Origin: Streptomyces violaceoruber
GTDB taxonomy: Bacteria; Actinomycetota; Actinomycetes; Streptomycetales; Streptomycetaceae
Direction: 5' to 3'
Assembly: GCA_000720805.1 (NCBI GenBank)
Contig: JODI01000023.1
Coordinates: forward strand, 54,641-118,640
Length of the DNA stretch: 64,000 bases
Made by a program: the position numbers and the translations under genes. The notes beneath the pieces are model-generated. The model saw nothing but the letters and a program-made list of their open reading frames with translations, was not told where the DNA came from and ran no database searches. Of this stretch, positions 8,571-16,441 are shown piece after piece (position 1 is the stretch's first letter; every line of letters starts with the position of its first letter).

Positions 8571-8870
8571 TCGGGACCTCTCACCGGGCCGGCAATTCGT
8601 CAGAGTCGGTGCGACATGCATCATGAGCGCCACCTCAACCGTGGCACTACATGGACACCCAACGATGTGATCGACATGGTCTATCTCTCCTGTGCCGCAG
8701 GGTACTCGGACTTCGTCGTATGCGAGCGGCAGATGCGTGAACCGCTGGCGCGTGGGGCCAAGCGGCTTGAGCGAAGCGCCCAGGTCTTCCGAAGTCTGAC
8801 CGAAGCGGTATCGGTCATTGAAGTAGCACTTGAGACGCGTGCGAGGGATGGGAGCGGCAGCGCGGTGTGA
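8571..8870 (+). pseudogene. C-terminal remnant of an unrecognised protein
   Basis: The frame ending at 8870 contains a protein-like stretch from about codon 8616: a histidine/arginine-rich lead, then WTPNDVIDMVYLSCAAGYSD, FVVCERQMREPL and a helical tail. This looks like the C-terminal third of a larger globular protein. Upstream, the frame runs straight into CRISPR repeats, so no N-terminal part exists and no good ribosome site precedes the ATG at 8616. I take it as a fragment left when the array or a rearrangement removed the 5' end. I do not assign a function. It could still be a short expressed gene. Confidence 0.45.
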
Positions 8871-9131
8871 GGTGATTGGCCGCCGTCCCCCATTGGAGTC
8901 CTCACTGACAACTACTTGAACCGGAAGCCCTGTCGAGGCTCCTCGGCCTCTCCTGCGTTGGGGCGTGGGTGAGGCCGTCGGTGAGGTGGGGGCATCACGT
9001 CCGCACCCCACACGGAGACTTCGCTGTCGGCGAGCGATGCCTTCTGCGCTCCTTCTCACGGCCGGATCCGCTACCTGTCGTGCTCGTTGTGCCTGGTCAA
9101 GCAGAGATCCTGCCCAACGATGAACAGGTGC
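8871..9131. other. Gap between the array-side remnant and the small defence gene
   Basis: I see no protein with credible composition and no RNA gene here. The minus-strand operon from the right ends at 9132, so its terminator should lie in this stretch, but no strong hairpin stands out. Confidence 0.4.
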
Positions 9132-9359
9132 TTACGGAAGACGGTACGTCTTTGCGTCCGGTTGTGCAGGGCCTCCCTCGTCCTCGATGGGGAACTGGTG
9201 GCCGTGCAGCCGGTAGACCATTTCGTCTGGCGCAGCCAGCATCCGTGCCTGCCGCCAGGCTGCATCGAATGACAATTGGCTGCCCGCTTCGCGTCGCAGA
9301 CGAAGTGCACGCCAGGAAGAGAGGGGGTCCAGGACGATCCGCCACAGCGCGGGGCTCAT
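9132..9359 (-). CDS. Small 75-residue protein, last gene of the cyclase operon
   Basis: I do not recognise the family. The main support is gene architecture: its ATG overlaps the stop of the preceding gene in an ATGA arrangement at 9356-9359, the usual sign of translational coupling. The protein begins MSPALWRIVLDPLSSWRALR, is arginine- and tryptophan-containing, and has no membrane helix or cysteine cluster. Its polar C-terminus includes HGHQFPIEDE. Its place makes it the sixth member of the 9132-14435 block. Confidence 0.6.
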   Translation of the reverse strand: MSPALWRIVLDPLSSWRALRLRREAGSQLSFDAAWRQARMLAAPDEMVYRLHGHQFPIEDEGGPAQPDAKTYRLP

Positions 9360-10045
9360 TCCTTGCGCCGCCCTTCCGCAGCACTAGAAGCGACGGAGGA
9401 GTCGTCCGGCGAGTCATCGCCCTTCAGCTTCTGGAGCGCGTCGCAGAGCGCGAGCATGGCTCGGTTCTGTAGCTCGATGTCGTTGAAGCCTTGGCCGACC
9501 TTTTCCCACTGGTCGAGCATGGGCTGCCACCATTCGTCAGCCGCGATCATCCACCGTGCCAGGCGCTGCCATTCGGCAACCTGCTGAGCGCCCGGCCAAT
9601 CACCTTGCTTTTCGATCCGGTCCAGCACGAAAAGGTCGGGCTGCTCGTACAGGTTCGTGCGGAGGAACCGCAGCCGCCGTACCCGTGCCTCGTCAGCCTG
9701 CTGCTGAGCAAGGTCCTCCCGTGAGCTCTCCGAGAGTGCCAGTTCCACACGGGCAGCCAGACACCGATACCCGGTGGCGTGGGTGTGTTCCGGGGCGCCG
9801 AACTCGGCGTTGATGGTGTCCTGCGCGGTGCGCACCTCGACGGCTGGGAAGAGCTGCGCAACCTCGCTGGCCCGCGCTAGGGTCTGGCTGAGTACAAGGT
9901 CTTCGAGATTGAGCCGGGTCCGCAACGCGGGGCGCCACTCGATCGTGAACGTGGCCTCGAAGTGGATACCGGGGGTCGCGCAGCGGAGCATCCGTGGCTG
10001 GGTGCAGTGGATCGTACGGGCCCGGCGCTGCCAGAACCACTTCAC
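9356..10045 (-). CDS. Unknown 229-residue protein, weakly SPFH/band-7-like
   Basis: The protein starts MKWFWQRRART, then has a beta-rich region with ATPGIHFEATFTIEWRP and AQDTINAEF. A long charged helix with QQQADEARVRRLRFLRTNLY follows, then a tryptophan-rich helical part (WMIAADEWWQPMLDQWEKV) and an acidic/serine tail. The layout of a beta domain with an A-Q-x-x-I-N motif followed by a charged helix recalls SPFH (stomatin/flotillin) domains, but I see no membrane anchor and the match is only impressionistic. It overlaps the P-loop-like gene upstream by 4 bp (ATGA at 10042-10045), so it is coupled to it. Confidence 0.75.
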   Translation of the reverse strand: MKWFWQRRARTIHCTQPRMLRCATPGIHFEATFTIEWRPALRTRLNLEDLVLSQTLARASEVAQLFPAVEVRTAQDTINAEFGAPEHTHATGYRCLAARVELALSESSREDLAQQQADEARVRRLRFLRTNLYEQPDLFVLDRIEKQGDWPGAQQVAEWQRLARWMIAADEWWQPMLDQWEKVGQGFNDIELQNRAMLALCDALQKLKGDDSPDDSSVASSAAEGRRKE

Positions 10046-12255
10046 GCCAAATCCCTGTTGAGCTGAAACACCGTGCGGACACGTGGGTCTACGAGACGGT
10101 CCCAGAAGTCGTTCGCCGCGTTCGTCTCCCCGTCGACCGATACGTGCTCCAGTGCCTGCATCAGGCTCACGGAAGCCTTGAAGATCTTTTGGCCGCGTAG
10201 GACGGGGAGCAACCCGTCGCGGACGCGGGCGTAGGCGTCAGGGTCGGTCGCTGACTGCCTGACCCATGTGGTGAGGCGGTTGATGGCGTCCGGTGCCGTG
10301 GCGATGTCTCCCAACAGGTCCTGCAGTGCCCGCTTCACGTCTACTTCGGAAGGGACTTCATCGGACAGCAGCCATGGGGTGGTGCCCGGTACGGACATCA
10401 GGGCCAGGAAGGCCGCGGTGCCGGCCCCGCGGGACCGACCTGACTGCTGCCATGTGCGTACTTCGGTGATGAGCCGCGCCATCCCGGCGGGGTGCTGAGC
10501 CTGCTCGGCGAAGGCTTTTAGGGCCTCAGACCAGGCTGATTCGTGCCCGCTGTTGGCGGCTCGCCGTAGGCGGACCATGGCCATCCTGGCCTGAGAAGAG
10601 GTGACATCTGGGGTGCTCAAGACCTGTCGGCAGGTGGCCACCACGGTGGTCGCGCGTTCCTTGACCGATGCCCAGCCATACAGAATGCTCCATACCTGGC
10701 GGCCGACGTGCTCGTCCTGGACGGCCGGGACCAGGAGTGCGCTGAGGAGTTCCTTCTTCACCGGGTAGGTCGGGGATCCGAGTTGGACGAGATGGCCGAT
10801 GTTCCCGTGCCGCAGGGTCAGAGCGGCGATGGCATCCACGACGTGCTCGTTCGCCTCGCTGCTGTCCCCGGACGTGAGCCACTTCAGCAAGGGCTCGCGC
10901 ATGACCTCGTAGTTGTCCCAGACATAGGTCAGGACGGCCCTGCCGTAGCCGGGTTGGTCGAAGACGACTTCGTCGTGGCTGCCAACTCCGGCGCCTGCAT
11001 CGACGACACGGCGGCGCAGCCCACGGCCAGCGAATGCTGCACTTGCCGTCGAGGCGAAGCCGCTCCCGCCGGCGGCGTCGGCGCTGATGATTTGCTGCAG
11101 GTCCCGGGCGGCCTTGGCCACTTCGGGCATCGGAGCGGATTGGCGCACAGCGAGGGCCAGGAGAAGGCAGCGGTCCTCCAGTGGCAGCGACTTGTCCTTG
11201 CCTCCATGCACGGAGACCGTCTCTCCGAACAGGATGTCGAGTTTGTCTCGCCAGTCGGACAGGGCGGACGTGATCCGTTCGGCCAGTCCGGCATCGAGCG
11301 CGGACCACGATGACGGGACGTCCATGGGGAGCGAGGAATCGGTCAGCCGTTCGTGTTCCTGCCACGCAAGCATGATCGAGTCCGCCGTGCGGGCCGCTTC
11401 CACGGCGTCGAGACGGTTCAACGAAGCCTTGGTCTTGTCGACGGAGTGAAGGTAGGCAACCAGGCCGGGGGCCTTGCGAGCCCTCAGCCGGGCCTCCACG
11501 ACACTCTGGGCCGGAGGCGGCTCGTTGAGGTGGACGACGTGAATGCCTGACTGGACCGGGACGTAGTGGTCAGTCCACAGGTCCTTGGCCACATTCAGGA
11601 CGAGGTAGGAACCCAGCTTCTCCAGAAGTCCGGCATGCTCTTCCAGCATGGTGAGGAAATCGGGCGTGATCCGGTCGTGCTCAGGGTCCTTGAGGTCGAC
11701 CTGGTAGGCGTGGCGCTCCTCGGCGGGAAGCCAGCCCACTTTGGGTGTCTTCCAGTCTGCGTCCAATTTCACGATGTCGGTCTCCTCGCCTGTGTGCTCG
11801 GCGAGGAGGTGCAGGGCCAGGGTGGTCGATCCGTACGACCGCGGGGCGACGATGATCAGTACGTGCTTCCGCGGGTGTAACCCCGCCGGATCCAGAGCCT
11901 GCTGCCACGTCTCTGCCCAATGGCCTTCGCGGGCGATCGGCTCCTGCTTGATCCGGTGACGAGAAAGCGTGGAGCCTTCGAGGATGCCCGGTTTGCGGGT
12001 CTCGTTGATGATCTTGTCGGCGTGGTTGACGAAAAACTCCGGACGGTTCACCGTGATCGGTGTCGGCCCAGTGTCCGGTACGGGGGGCACGACGAACGCT
12101 GCCGGGGCGGCCCGACCGGCGCCAACGGTCTCCGTGCCTTCAGGGGCGCTACTGCTTGGGTCCGGCGGATGCGGAGCCATGTCATCCGCTCCCGTCGACG
12201 GAGACTCGAGCTCGTCGGGAGAGCGGCGCGGAAAAGGGGAACGGTCATCGGACAT
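10042..12255 (-). CDS. Large P-loop-like signalling protein with degenerate Walker A
   Basis: A 737-residue protein. Residues 1-65 are proline/serine-rich and probably disordered. A nucleotide-binding-like core follows: a strand and loop with VLIIVAPRSYGSTTLALHL at 132-150, then about 40 residues later a second strand, then a Walker-B-like strand GSYLVLNVAKDLW. In the loop the usual GK[ST] reads GST, so the lysine that contacts phosphate is missing. The remaining 450 or so residues are helical and look like repeat scaffolding. The shape recalls STAND-type regulators (sensor repeats behind an NTPase), but ATP hydrolysis is doubtful. I chose the ATG at 12255; the open frame extends to 12519 only as antisense-like sequence over the cyclase gene. 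The cyclase ends 50 bp upstream. Confidence 0.75.
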   Translation of the reverse strand: MSDDRSPFPRRSPDELESPSTGADDMAPHPPDPSSSAPEGTETVGAGRAAPAAFVVPPVPDTGPTPITVNRPEFFVNHADKIINETRKPGILEGSTLSRHRIKQEPIAREGHWAETWQQALDPAGLHPRKHVLIIVAPRSYGSTTLALHLLAEHTGEETDIVKLDADWKTPKVGWLPAEERHAYQVDLKDPEHDRITPDFLTMLEEHAGLLEKLGSYLVLNVAKDLWTDHYVPVQSGIHVVHLNEPPPAQSVVEARLRARKAPGLVAYLHSVDKTKASLNRLDAVEAARTADSIMLAWQEHERLTDSSLPMDVPSSWSALDAGLAERITSALSDWRDKLDILFGETVSVHGGKDKSLPLEDRCLLLALAVRQSAPMPEVAKAARDLQQIISADAAGGSGFASTASAAFAGRGLRRRVVDAGAGVGSHDEVVFDQPGYGRAVLTYVWDNYEVMREPLLKWLTSGDSSEANEHVVDAIAALTLRHGNIGHLVQLGSPTYPVKKELLSALLVPAVQDEHVGRQVWSILYGWASVKERATTVVATCRQVLSTPDVTSSQARMAMVRLRRAANSGHESAWSEALKAFAEQAQHPAGMARLITEVRTWQQSGRSRGAGTAAFLALMSVPGTTPWLLSDEVPSEVDVKRALQDLLGDIATAPDAINRLTTWVRQSATDPDAYARVRDGLLPVLRGQKIFKASVSLMQALEHVSVDGETNAANDFWDRLVDPRVRTVFQLNRDLA

Positions 12256-12305
12256 GCGCTCTCTGGTTCCTTTCGATGCGGTTCGGTGCGAGGGCACGGG
12301 CACGG

Positions 12306-13109
12306 TCAGATCCGGCGCCGGTCGATGCGCATCGTTCCGACCGTGTTGATCACGGTGGTGTCGGTCATTTCGCCGTTGAACTGGAAGACGGCGCCAGCCG
12401 GGCTGTTCGAGCCGGCCGACGACGTCGGCGCGGTTGTTCCACCCCCGCCTCCGAGGGGCTCCGGGCTGATGAGCGGTGCGAGGGCTTGCGGTGTCATCTG
12501 GGGTACGAACAGCCAGCACGGTTCCTCGAATGTCTTGCCGTGCACCCGCGCCGTGGCGCGGAGGAAGCGTTCCTCATCGAGGTCCGGCGTGCGTCCCGCG
12601 CGGACGGTCCGCCGGAACGCCGCCTCTGAGACGACGGCGGCCAGAAAGCCGCCTCGTTGTTCCCAGGCCACGGTGAGGCCCGCGCGCACGACCTGGCTGT
12701 CGAGCAGTCGGCACACCTCGTTGATGGCATCGCCACGGTGGTCGGGCAGGGAGAGCGGTCCGACGTGCACAGCGGCACGCAGTCGGATTGCTGGTGCGTT
12801 GGCGAGCCGTTCACGGTCGTACCGGACGAGCGCTGTGTGCAGGTGTTCCAGCAGAGGGTCGACCAGCCGTGCGATGTCCTTGGCCGGCATGACGAAGATG
12901 GCTCCATCTCCGGTGTCCTTGAATGCACCGAGCCGGTCTCGTGGATCCTGCAGTCCAACGTGGGACAGCACATTGGTGAGGACGTCATCCAGGTCCGAAC
13001 GAACGGGCTCCATCTTCGCTTCCGGAATCTGGCTGTAGCCCTGCATATCCACGGCCAGGAGTGCCTGCTCCGGTGGCACGTCGACGGACGAAGGTGAGGC
13101 AAGGGGCAT
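12306..13109 (-). CDS. Class III nucleotide cyclase-like protein (Pycsar-type candidate)
   Basis: A 267-residue protein built on one class III cyclase catalytic domain. The first metal site is in ALLAVDMQGYSQ (Asp21) and the second in FKDTGDGAIF (Asp68). The beta strand RLRAAVHVGP leads to GDAINEVCRLLDS, which supplies the Asn and Arg that stabilise the transition state. The domain ends near residue 205. The C-terminus has a glycine-rich linker and a beta-forming tail, VFQFNGEMTDTTVINTVG. It has no membrane or receptor domain. With a PycTM-like gene and a cyclic-nucleotide-binding regulator beside it, the likely product is a 3',5'-cyclic nucleotide used as an alarm signal. Which base is used cannot be read here. 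The start at 13109 is chosen because the homology begins soon after. Confidence 0.8.
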   Translation of the reverse strand: MPLASPSSVDVPPEQALLAVDMQGYSQIPEAKMEPVRSDLDDVLTNVLSHVGLQDPRDRLGAFKDTGDGAIFVMPAKDIARLVDPLLEHLHTALVRYDRERLANAPAIRLRAAVHVGPLSLPDHRGDAINEVCRLLDSQVVRAGLTVAWEQRGGFLAAVVSEAAFRRTVRAGRTPDLDEERFLRATARVHGKTFEEPCWLFVPQMTPQALAPLISPEPLGGGGGTTAPTSSAGSNSPAGAVFQFNGEMTDTTVINTVGTMRIDRRRI

Positions 13110-13214
13110 GCTGTCACCGACCTTTCGGTCACGACGGAGGAATCGAATGCCCCATGCTGATCGGCCCGTGCACGCTCTGGTGCCCACTAGTGGGCAGCAC
13201 CCGGGTGCGGCCGG

Positions 13215-13874
13215 TCACATCGTGCTGCGGGCGTGGGCCACGATCGATGTGATGTCGTGGATCAGTAACCCGCCGCTCGGATCCGTCTCCAGCCAGCCCT
13301 CTTCCCGCCACGGCTTGATCGCCGTACCGACGGCGTTGCGGGACGCCCCGATCATCTGGGAGAGCTCTTCCTGAGTCAGTCGGACACTCACCGCCGGCTG
13401 ATTCGTCGAGGCCGCATCCACAAGCCGGCGAAGGGCACCGGCCAGGCGTACGGGAACACACGCGGTGGCGAGCTCGAGCCTGACGGCCTCGGACTCCCTG
13501 ACCCGCGCGATCGCATGGCGTAGCAACGGGTTGAGTAGGCCGTTGCTCTCGACAAATGAAAGGAAATCGGGAGCCGGAATGAGATGTACGTGGCAGGATT
13601 CCGCGGCGATCACAGAAGCCGAGCGGGGCTGCGCATCCAGGACGGCCAGTTCGCCGAGCAGTTCACCAGGGCCGCGTATCGCGAGCAAGGCCCGTTCCCC
13701 GTTCGGCCCCGTCAACGTCACGAGGGTCGACCCCGAAGCCAGCAAGACCACATGGGTGCCGGGATCCCCCTGTCGCAAGAGGACGCTGCGGGCCGGGCGC
13801 ACCCGCATGGGGGCGAGGCCACGCAACTGCGACCACAGACTCTCGCCGATCACTGCCATGTGCGACTGATACAT
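13215..13874 (-). CDS. Crp/Fnr-family cyclic-nucleotide-binding regulator
   Basis: A 219-residue protein with an N-terminal cNMP-binding beta barrel (about 20-120: LLRQGDPGTHVVLLASG, GPGELLGELAVLDAQPRSAS) and a C-terminal winged helix (LTQEELSQMIGASRNAVGTAIKPW). The phosphate-binding-cassette position, GELLGELAVLDAQPRSA, keeps the Gly-Glu and Arg-Ser pattern of cAMP-type binders. It lies between the membrane effector candidate and the cyclase, so it probably senses the cyclase product and controls the operon. The first ATG (13874) has a G-run only two bases upstream, which is too close for a normal site. The ATG at 13859 is the alternative, without a clear ribosome site. Confidence 0.88.
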   Translation of the reverse strand: MYQSHMAVIGESLWSQLRGLAPMRVRPARSVLLRQGDPGTHVVLLASGSTLVTLTGPNGERALLAIRGPGELLGELAVLDAQPRSASVIAAESCHVHLIPAPDFLSFVESNGLLNPLLRHAIARVRESEAVRLELATACVPVRLAGALRRLVDAASTNQPAVSVRLTQEELSQMIGASRNAVGTAIKPWREEGWLETDPSGGLLIHDITSIVAHARSTM

Positions 13875-13916
13875 ATCCCCCCAAACGTAGGGACCAACCC
13901 ATAGAGGGTGAGATTT

Positions 13917-14435
13917 TCAGGAGGCGAGGAAGGTGAGCAACAGGACCAATCCGGCCACACTGATTGCGGCCACGGTGAGATCGACGGCCACCTTGACCGC
14001 CCGGAACTTTCGGCGCGCGAGGGTGGTCAGGGCGGCCGCACGTTCCGGTAACTCGGTGCAGTTCACCGGACGCTGCGGCAGGGCTGCCGACGAGTGCCTG
14101 CTTCCGCTGCCTCCGCCGACGAACTCCTCACGCCAAACGAGCCCGTCGTCCTTCGGGAAGACGGGGCGCAGGGCCATCAGTGCCGATACCAGGGCTGCCC
14201 CGACCAGTGCGCCCACCAGCGCCACAGCCACGCTGAGCATGCGCGACGAGTTCACCGGTGTGGACAGTGCCGTCCCTGCCGTGATCGCAAGTAGGGCACC
14301 GGTTACTCCACTCAGTGCTGTTGCTTTCGTATCCGCGCGCTGCACCTCGACAAACATCCTGTTGTCATCACTCGCAGGTGCGCCGGTTGTTGTCGAGACG
14401 TGCAGCGGGACGTTCTGCGACTCGGGTTCTTCCAC
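13917..14435 (-). CDS. PycTM/DUF5706-like four-helix membrane protein
   Basis: A 172-residue membrane protein. After a short polar lead comes VQRADTKATALSGVTGALL, the typical opening of the DUF5706 (Pycsar membrane effector) family, running into the first helix. A second helix (LSVAVALVGALVGAALVSAL), a loop of about 50 residues, a conserved-looking LTTLARRKFRAVKVAVDL segment and a final hydrophobic stretch ending LVLLLTFLAS follow. PycTM proteins disrupt the membrane when a cyclic pyrimidine nucleotide builds up, and the nearby cyclase suggests that role here. I chose GTG 14435, which follows AAGGAGAAGG; GTG 14507 would add a cysteine-rich 24-residue lead. Assignment is by motif and context, not by search. 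Confidence 0.72.
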   Translation of the reverse strand: MEEPESQNVPLHVSTTTGAPASDDNRMFVEVQRADTKATALSGVTGALLAITAGTALSTPVNSSRMLSVAVALVGALVGAALVSALMALRPVFPKDDGLVWREEFVGGGSGSRHSSAALPQRPVNCTELPERAAALTTLARRKFRAVKVAVDLTVAAISVAGLVLLLTFLAS

Positions 14436-14889
14436 TGCCTTCTCCTTGTCGTTGCCTTGCGGCTTGGAGCAGCAGTCTGGGCAGGCGGCCGGAACGCAGC
14501 TGCCCACCAGGTGGTAGCGATCGCGATCGATCGGTCACAGGCGGGAGCCTGGTTTGGTTTCACCAGGCTGCCGGGTTCGTTGAACGACTTACAGGTCGAT
14601 GCAGAGGATGGCTCCGTGCTCCATGAAGTGCTTACCTGGCGCATCGTCAGGTAAGTCAGCATCTGGTCAGCATGAGTCCTCGCATACTCCGAGGCAGGTG
14701 CTCGAGCGGGTCCATGGACGGCGATGGCACAACAGCCGGATTCTACGTGGAAGCGCAGGTGGGGAACCTTCTCGTCCAAGAGGGATCGATGTTTGTCAGC
14801 ATCTTCGAGTGTGAGGAGTGTCGGTGTACAGTGAACAGCGCCCCTGACCTGCAGAAAGCTGGCAGGGAGCCGTCTCCCAGGAGTCCAAA
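14436..14889. other. Intergenic region between the defence operon and panD
   Basis: The stretch must contain the operon promoter on the minus strand and the panD promoter on the plus strand. Base composition is less GC-biased than in the genes around it. I see no RNA gene and no credible protein. A plus-strand frame from 14400 to 14654 has poor composition. The panD ribosome site AGGAG lies just before 14890. Confidence 0.4.
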
Positions 14890-15309
14890 GTGCTGCGTAC
14901 TTTGTTCAAGTCCAAGATCCACCGCGCCACCGTCACCCAGGCCGACCTGCACTACGTGGGATCGGTGACCATCGACGCGGACCTGCTCGACGCCGCCGAT
15001 CTGCTTCCCGGTGAGCTCGTGCACATCGTCGACATCACCAACGGGGCCCGGCTGGAGACGTACGTCATCGAGGGCGAGCGCGGATCCGGAGTGGTCGGGA
15101 TCAACGGGGCCGCCGCCCATCTCGTCCATCCCGGCGATCTGGTGATCATCATCAGTTACGCTCAGATGACCGATGCCGAGGCGCGGGAGTTCGCACCCCG
15201 AGTCGTGCACGTGGACCGCGACAACCGTGTCGTGGCCCTGGGCGCCGACCCGTCGGAGCCGGTGCCGGGCTCGGACCAGCAGCGCAGCCCGCAGGCCGTG
15301 GTGGCCTGA
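14890..15309 (+). CDS. panD: Aspartate 1-decarboxylase precursor
   Basis: A 139-residue pyruvoyl-dependent enzyme that converts L-aspartate to beta-alanine for pantothenate and CoA synthesis. The self-cleavage site is visible as HYVGSVTID, with Gly24-Ser25; the serine becomes the pyruvoyl group. The family blocks [33 protein letters not shown] and [21 protein letters not shown] are all present, and the length is usual. The GTG start has AGGAG seven bases upstream. It stands alone, followed by an acetyltransferase gene 39 bp downstream. Confidence 0.97.
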   Translation: MLRTLFKSKIHRATVTQADLHYVGSVTIDADLLDAADLLPGELVHIVDITNGARLETYVIEGERGSGVVGINGAAAHLVHPGDLVIIISYAQMTDAEAREFAPRVVHVDRDNRVVALGADPSEPVPGSDQQRSPQAVVA

Positions 15310-15348
15310 ACCCTGACTTTCGACGATCTTCGGACCAGGAGCGTGCCC

Positions 15349-15693
15349 ATGAGTGACATCGAGATCCGCGACGACCGGGCGGCGGGCCGCCTGGAGGCGA
15401 TCGGCGGTGGCGAAGTCGTCGGCCGCATCGAGTACTTCGTCCTCGAGTCCCCGGCGACCGCGTTCGTCCCCGTCCACACGATCGTCGAGCCGGCCCACGA
15501 GGGTAAGGGCATCGCGGGCTCCCTGGCACGCGAGCTGTACGGCATCGCGGGGCGGGAGGGTGTCGTCGTCGCCCCGCTGTGCCCGTACGTCGTCAAGTGG
15601 GCCGAACGCCACCCCGACGAGGCCCCGGCCTCCGACCCCGGGCTTCTGCGCGCAGCGAAGGCGTGGCTGGCGGCCCACCCCGGCCGCTTCTGA
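15349..15693 (+). CDS. Small GNAT-fold N-acetyltransferase (YjdJ-like)
   Basis: A 114-residue protein with the compact one-domain GNAT fold of the YjdJ/COG2388 group. After an N-terminal beta meander (RDDRAAGRLEAIGGGEVVGRI) comes VPVHTIVEPAHEGKGIAGSL, the acetyl-CoA pyrophosphate loop. VAPLCPYVVKWAERHP follows, a typical C-terminal motif of this group. The substrate is unknown. The ATG at 15349 is preferred over GTG 15343 because AGGAG sits seven bases before it. The next gene starts 16 bp downstream, so the two are probably cotranscribed. Confidence 0.88.
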   Translation: MSDIEIRDDRAAGRLEAIGGGEVVGRIEYFVLESPATAFVPVHTIVEPAHEGKGIAGSLARELYGIAGREGVVVAPLCPYVVKWAERHPDEAPASDPGLLRAAKAWLAAHPGRF

Positions 15694-15709
15694 TCCCCCG
15701 GACCCGGTG

Positions 15710-16369
15710 ATGCTCGCCCTCCTGCACACCTCGCCCCTCCACGTCCCGGTCTTCGACGCCCTGGGCGACGTGGACCACCCGGGCCTGGAACTGCGGCACC
15801 TCGTCGACGAGGAACTGCTGAGCCGGGCCCGTGCGGAGGGGCCCGAAGCCGTCGCGGGCGACGTGCGCGCGGCCCTGCGGAGGGCGGCCGGCCTCGGAGC
15901 ACGGGCCGTCCTGTGCACCTGCTCGACCATCGGCCAGGTCGCGGAGACGGCCGCCGGGATCGGCGTACCGGTGCTGCGGGTGGACCGGCCGATGGCGTCC
16001 GCCGCGGTGGCCCTCGGCCCCCGGGTCGTCGTCCTCGCCACCGTCGAGAGCACCTTCGGCCCGACGCTCGCCCTGATCGAGGAGGAGGCCCGGCGTGCCG
16101 GCCGCCCCGTCGACGTCCGCACCCGACTCGTCCCGGGTGCCTGGGAGCGCTTCGAGACGGGCGACGCGGAGGGTCATCTGGGCCTGGTGTCCGCCGCGGC
16201 CGACGCGGTGACCGACGCCGACGCGATCGTCCTCGCCCAGGCGTCCATGACCCCGGCCCAGCACCTGACGACCACCGCTGTCCCCGTCCTGTCCAGTCCA
16301 CGCCCGGGACTGGCGGCGGGGGCGGAGGCAGCGGGCCGCCCGGCGCCGGTGCTTCACTCGGGAGAGTGA
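15710..16369 (+). CDS. Aspartate/glutamate racemase-like protein
   Basis: A 219-residue protein with features of the Asp/Glu/hydantoin racemase superfamily. It has an N-terminal MLALLHTSPLHVPVFDAL strand-loop, the first catalytic-type cysteine motif in AVLCTCSTIGQVAE, and ATVESTFGPTLALIEEEA. The second half has AIVLAQASMTPAQH where the second cysteine of true racemases is usual; no cysteine is there. That argues against a classic two-cysteine racemase, so the reaction is uncertain. It follows the acetyltransferase gene closely. The ATG at 15710 is the first position giving a sensible N-terminus. Confidence 0.7.
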   Translation: MLALLHTSPLHVPVFDALGDVDHPGLELRHLVDEELLSRARAEGPEAVAGDVRAALRRAAGLGARAVLCTCSTIGQVAETAAGIGVPVLRVDRPMASAAVALGPRVVVLATVESTFGPTLALIEEEARRAGRPVDVRTRLVPGAWERFETGDAEGHLGLVSAAADAVTDADAIVLAQASMTPAQHLTTTAVPVLSSPRPGLAAGAEAAGRPAPVLHSGE

Positions 16370-16441
16370 GTGGCGGCGCTTACGTCGGGTACGCGGGGGA
16401 GTAGTCCAGAGCCGAAGTCGACCGACTGGCCGGAGGACACC

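Noticed and set aside
8448..9059. 203-codon minus-strand frame beyond the right array
   Set aside because: Its composition is random-like and its 3' part lies in array repeats. The plus-strand fragment to 8870 looks more protein-like.
14508..14889. A tRNA or small RNA gene before panD
   Set aside because: No cloverleaf, T-loop or CCA-like end can be built from the sequence.
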